A DNA stretch of 64,000 nt from Mactromeris polynyma. Its lineage: Eukaryota > Mollusca > Bivalvia > Venerida > Mactridae. Made by a program: the position numbers and the translations under genes. Of this stretch, positions 57,901 to 60,900 are shown piece by piece. Position 1 is the stretch's first letter. Every line of letters starts with the position of its first letter. The notes beneath the pieces were generated by a model that saw nothing but the letters and a program-made list of their open reading frames with translations, made no database searches and had not been told where the DNA came from. The stretch is from contig JASFXZ010000003.1 in the NCBI GenBank assembly GCA_032209605.1, positions 30,096,762-30,160,761 of the forward strand. The letters are read 5' to 3'.

Positions 57901-60900
57901 TATAGCCCTTACATCCCTAGTGCATTTGTACTTCCCTATTCATGTCATATAGCCCTTAAATCTCAAGTGCATTTGTACTTCCCTATTCATACCATATAGC
58001 CCTTACATCCCTAGTGCATTTGTACTTCCCTATTCATACCATATAGCCCTTAAATCCCAAGTGCATTTGTACTTCCCTATTCATACCATATAGCCCTTAC
58101 ATCCCTAGTGCATTTGTATTTTCCTATTCATACCATATAGCCCTTAAATCCCAAGTGCATTTGTACTTTCCTATTCATACCATATAGCCCTTACGTCCCT
58201 AGTGCATATGTACTTTCCTATTCATACCATATAGCCCTTACGTCCCTAGTGCGTTTGTACTTCCCTATTCATACCATATAGCCCTTACGTCCCTAGTGCA
58301 TTTGTACTTCCCTATTCATAACTAGATATGCACATATTCAGGGGGTCCAGATATTTTGGCATAATAGAGTTGTCCATTTCTAATCCTAGATCAAGAGGGG
58401 TCCCCATTTTTAAGGGCCTCAATGTTATTGTCCACAATTAGCATCTTACATTACAAGAAAACACATTGTATTGCAAAAATCTAGGGACTCCAAAAGCTGA
58501 CCCTAAGATCTGCTGCCTGACCAGGAGCTGACCCCTTAACTTGCTGGATCCATGCATGCTAGATGATCAAACTTCTGGGTAGGTATAGGATGCTAACCAA
58601 GTTTATCATGAAGCCACTTTAATGCATAAATGAACAAAAACTATCCAGCAAAAGAATGCAATGGTAATTGGGAAAGATGTCATTTACTTTAATTAATGTA
58701 ATACCTAAGCAAACAGGCTGTACTTGCCAATCAACTAGAGAAGCAAATGTTATGTGTGTATATATGCCAGACGTTTGGAGTATTAGATACAATAATGAGA
58801 CGGTAATACATCATTCTGTCATAATCAAATTATCCAGAACAGTGTATATCTTTATTAATTGGCCAAAATGCATCCAACTCCTAGTCCATGATATCCTGTC
58901 AATTTTCACTTATCATGGTAGAAATTGAGGGGTAAAAGCAAAACATGTCTATCTGCTTGTTTATTTATATACAGATAGACCTGTTTTTCATTTATTCTTT
59001 GTTATACCCATTAGACAAGTTGATTGTAGCAACACATAACTTGGCGAAAACTAGGAAAGACTGAACGATAATATGCATTTTTTTTCAATATGATTCCAGA
59101 AAGACTTAAAAGAACCATGACTAAACAGATGACAATGGAATCTTAGGGACAAGCATGATAAAAAGTGGATTTGTCAATACGATGATAAATGCGTAAATCC
59201 ATTATGCAGCATTTTGTGATCACGTTTTGCAAAACAAAAACATAACCTAGGCTACATACCTCACTAGTGAAGATAACAAAATTTTGATTGCATGCACCAA
59301 ATATTTTGGGAAAATTGTTTACAGAGAATTTAATTAGTAAGCACAAAAACATTACTGGGAAGAACGAGATGATAGCTTGATGACTGGTAAACATCTAGTC
59401 ATTGTGTGGGATCACACTGATTACATCTTATTCATTTTCATTATTTGTAATATTCATTGCAAATATCTTCAGGTGAAAAAAAACCACATCAAATATTAAC
59501 GATTCATTCAGTTATGTTGAATCACCAATATTGCAGGGCTCTAGAATATTCCCGAATACACTTGTCCCGGACTTAAGTGTATGTGTTAAATTAGACTTGT
59601 CCGCCATGGGAAGCTAGTTGTCCGACAATAGAATAGGGTACGGATAAGCAGTTAATTATGCGTGTATGAACTACTCTTGTTTCTTGTCACATATCCAATG
59701 TCAATACCTTTAAAGGGGTAGATCTTGGCAGTGGGCCAAGGAAATTGTTACTTAATGTGCACTTTTGGGGTCAATCGCCATCATAGAATCACCATGATTT
59801 AACTGGACAGAACACCCTGCTGTGTTAATTACCACACAGTTAACAACTATTGCATTTTCATTTTGTGGGAGTCATTTATATTGCATCGATTCAAGGACCC
59901 TTGAAACAGACTTGTCCTGGACTCACTTCAACTCAAATGTTGGTAGCCCAAATCGGCAATTAGAATTGTCCGGGACGTCGGGCTAGCAGGCTAGTGGATT
60001 TCTAGAGCCCTGTACTGGTTCTTATTTTCTGTTTATACATAAAAAATATGTGTCATTGAACCAGAAAGGATCATAAAATGTTTACGAACATTGTCTCCTA
60101 ATCAACAAGTGACAAAAAACATCAGTATTATCTCTATTCTCTGTTTCTTGATCCAATTACTTAATGCAGTCAAAAGTCTTGTTTAAGGACGAGTGGAAAT
60201 CTATAGAAGTATTGGAGTTATCTTGCGGTAGTAGTTAGTGGTACTTCTGTGTATCTGATTCATCAATATCATTTATAATTCATTAACATTCTGAATGCTA
60301 TTACCTTGATTAACTCAATCTTATTTCTGACAATCACAAGTAGAGGGGAAATATTGCATTACCGCTGTATCTAAAACTATCAAGTGTATGAGATATAGTG
60401 ATCTTACAGTATGTTGCTCAAATCACACCCAACATTCGATCAATAAATGATATATTGGGCAGATATACCGATAATGAAAATTATGTAACAATAGTATTTT
60501 CAAAATATGTATAGATTAGCGGCGGTACTTGAAATGTAGGTTCTGGTCGTCAGCTTTTGGGTCATAAATTTAATGAAAATTACAAAAATAAATACTTAGA
60601 ATTTAATCAATCAATAAAAAATTATACAAATTTCACATTCATGAATAAGGTTTCAAGCAGTATTACTTTAATACCTGACTTGAAATATCATCTTTGATAT
60701 TATTAATGTATTTTAACACTAAATTTTATTATTTATGACAGATAGATAGTTTAGTATAAACATTAAAAGAACATTTATACATTAAGGTTCATGTTAAGCG
60801 GATTTTGCATATTACAATTCACTGATTTTTAAGTAAAATAACAATGCAATATGGATTATTATATATCTTAATGTTCGTCTGAATGAGCAGATACAGAGAG

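Noticed and set aside
59257..59360. Minus-strand frame with a strong acceptor (TTCTTCCCAG) and donor (GTGAG|GTATGT)
   Set aside because: Its only open frame needs phase 1 on entry, but the upstream exon ends in phase 0. The peptide is hydrophobic and unlike the linker. It could still be a decoy or non-coding exon.
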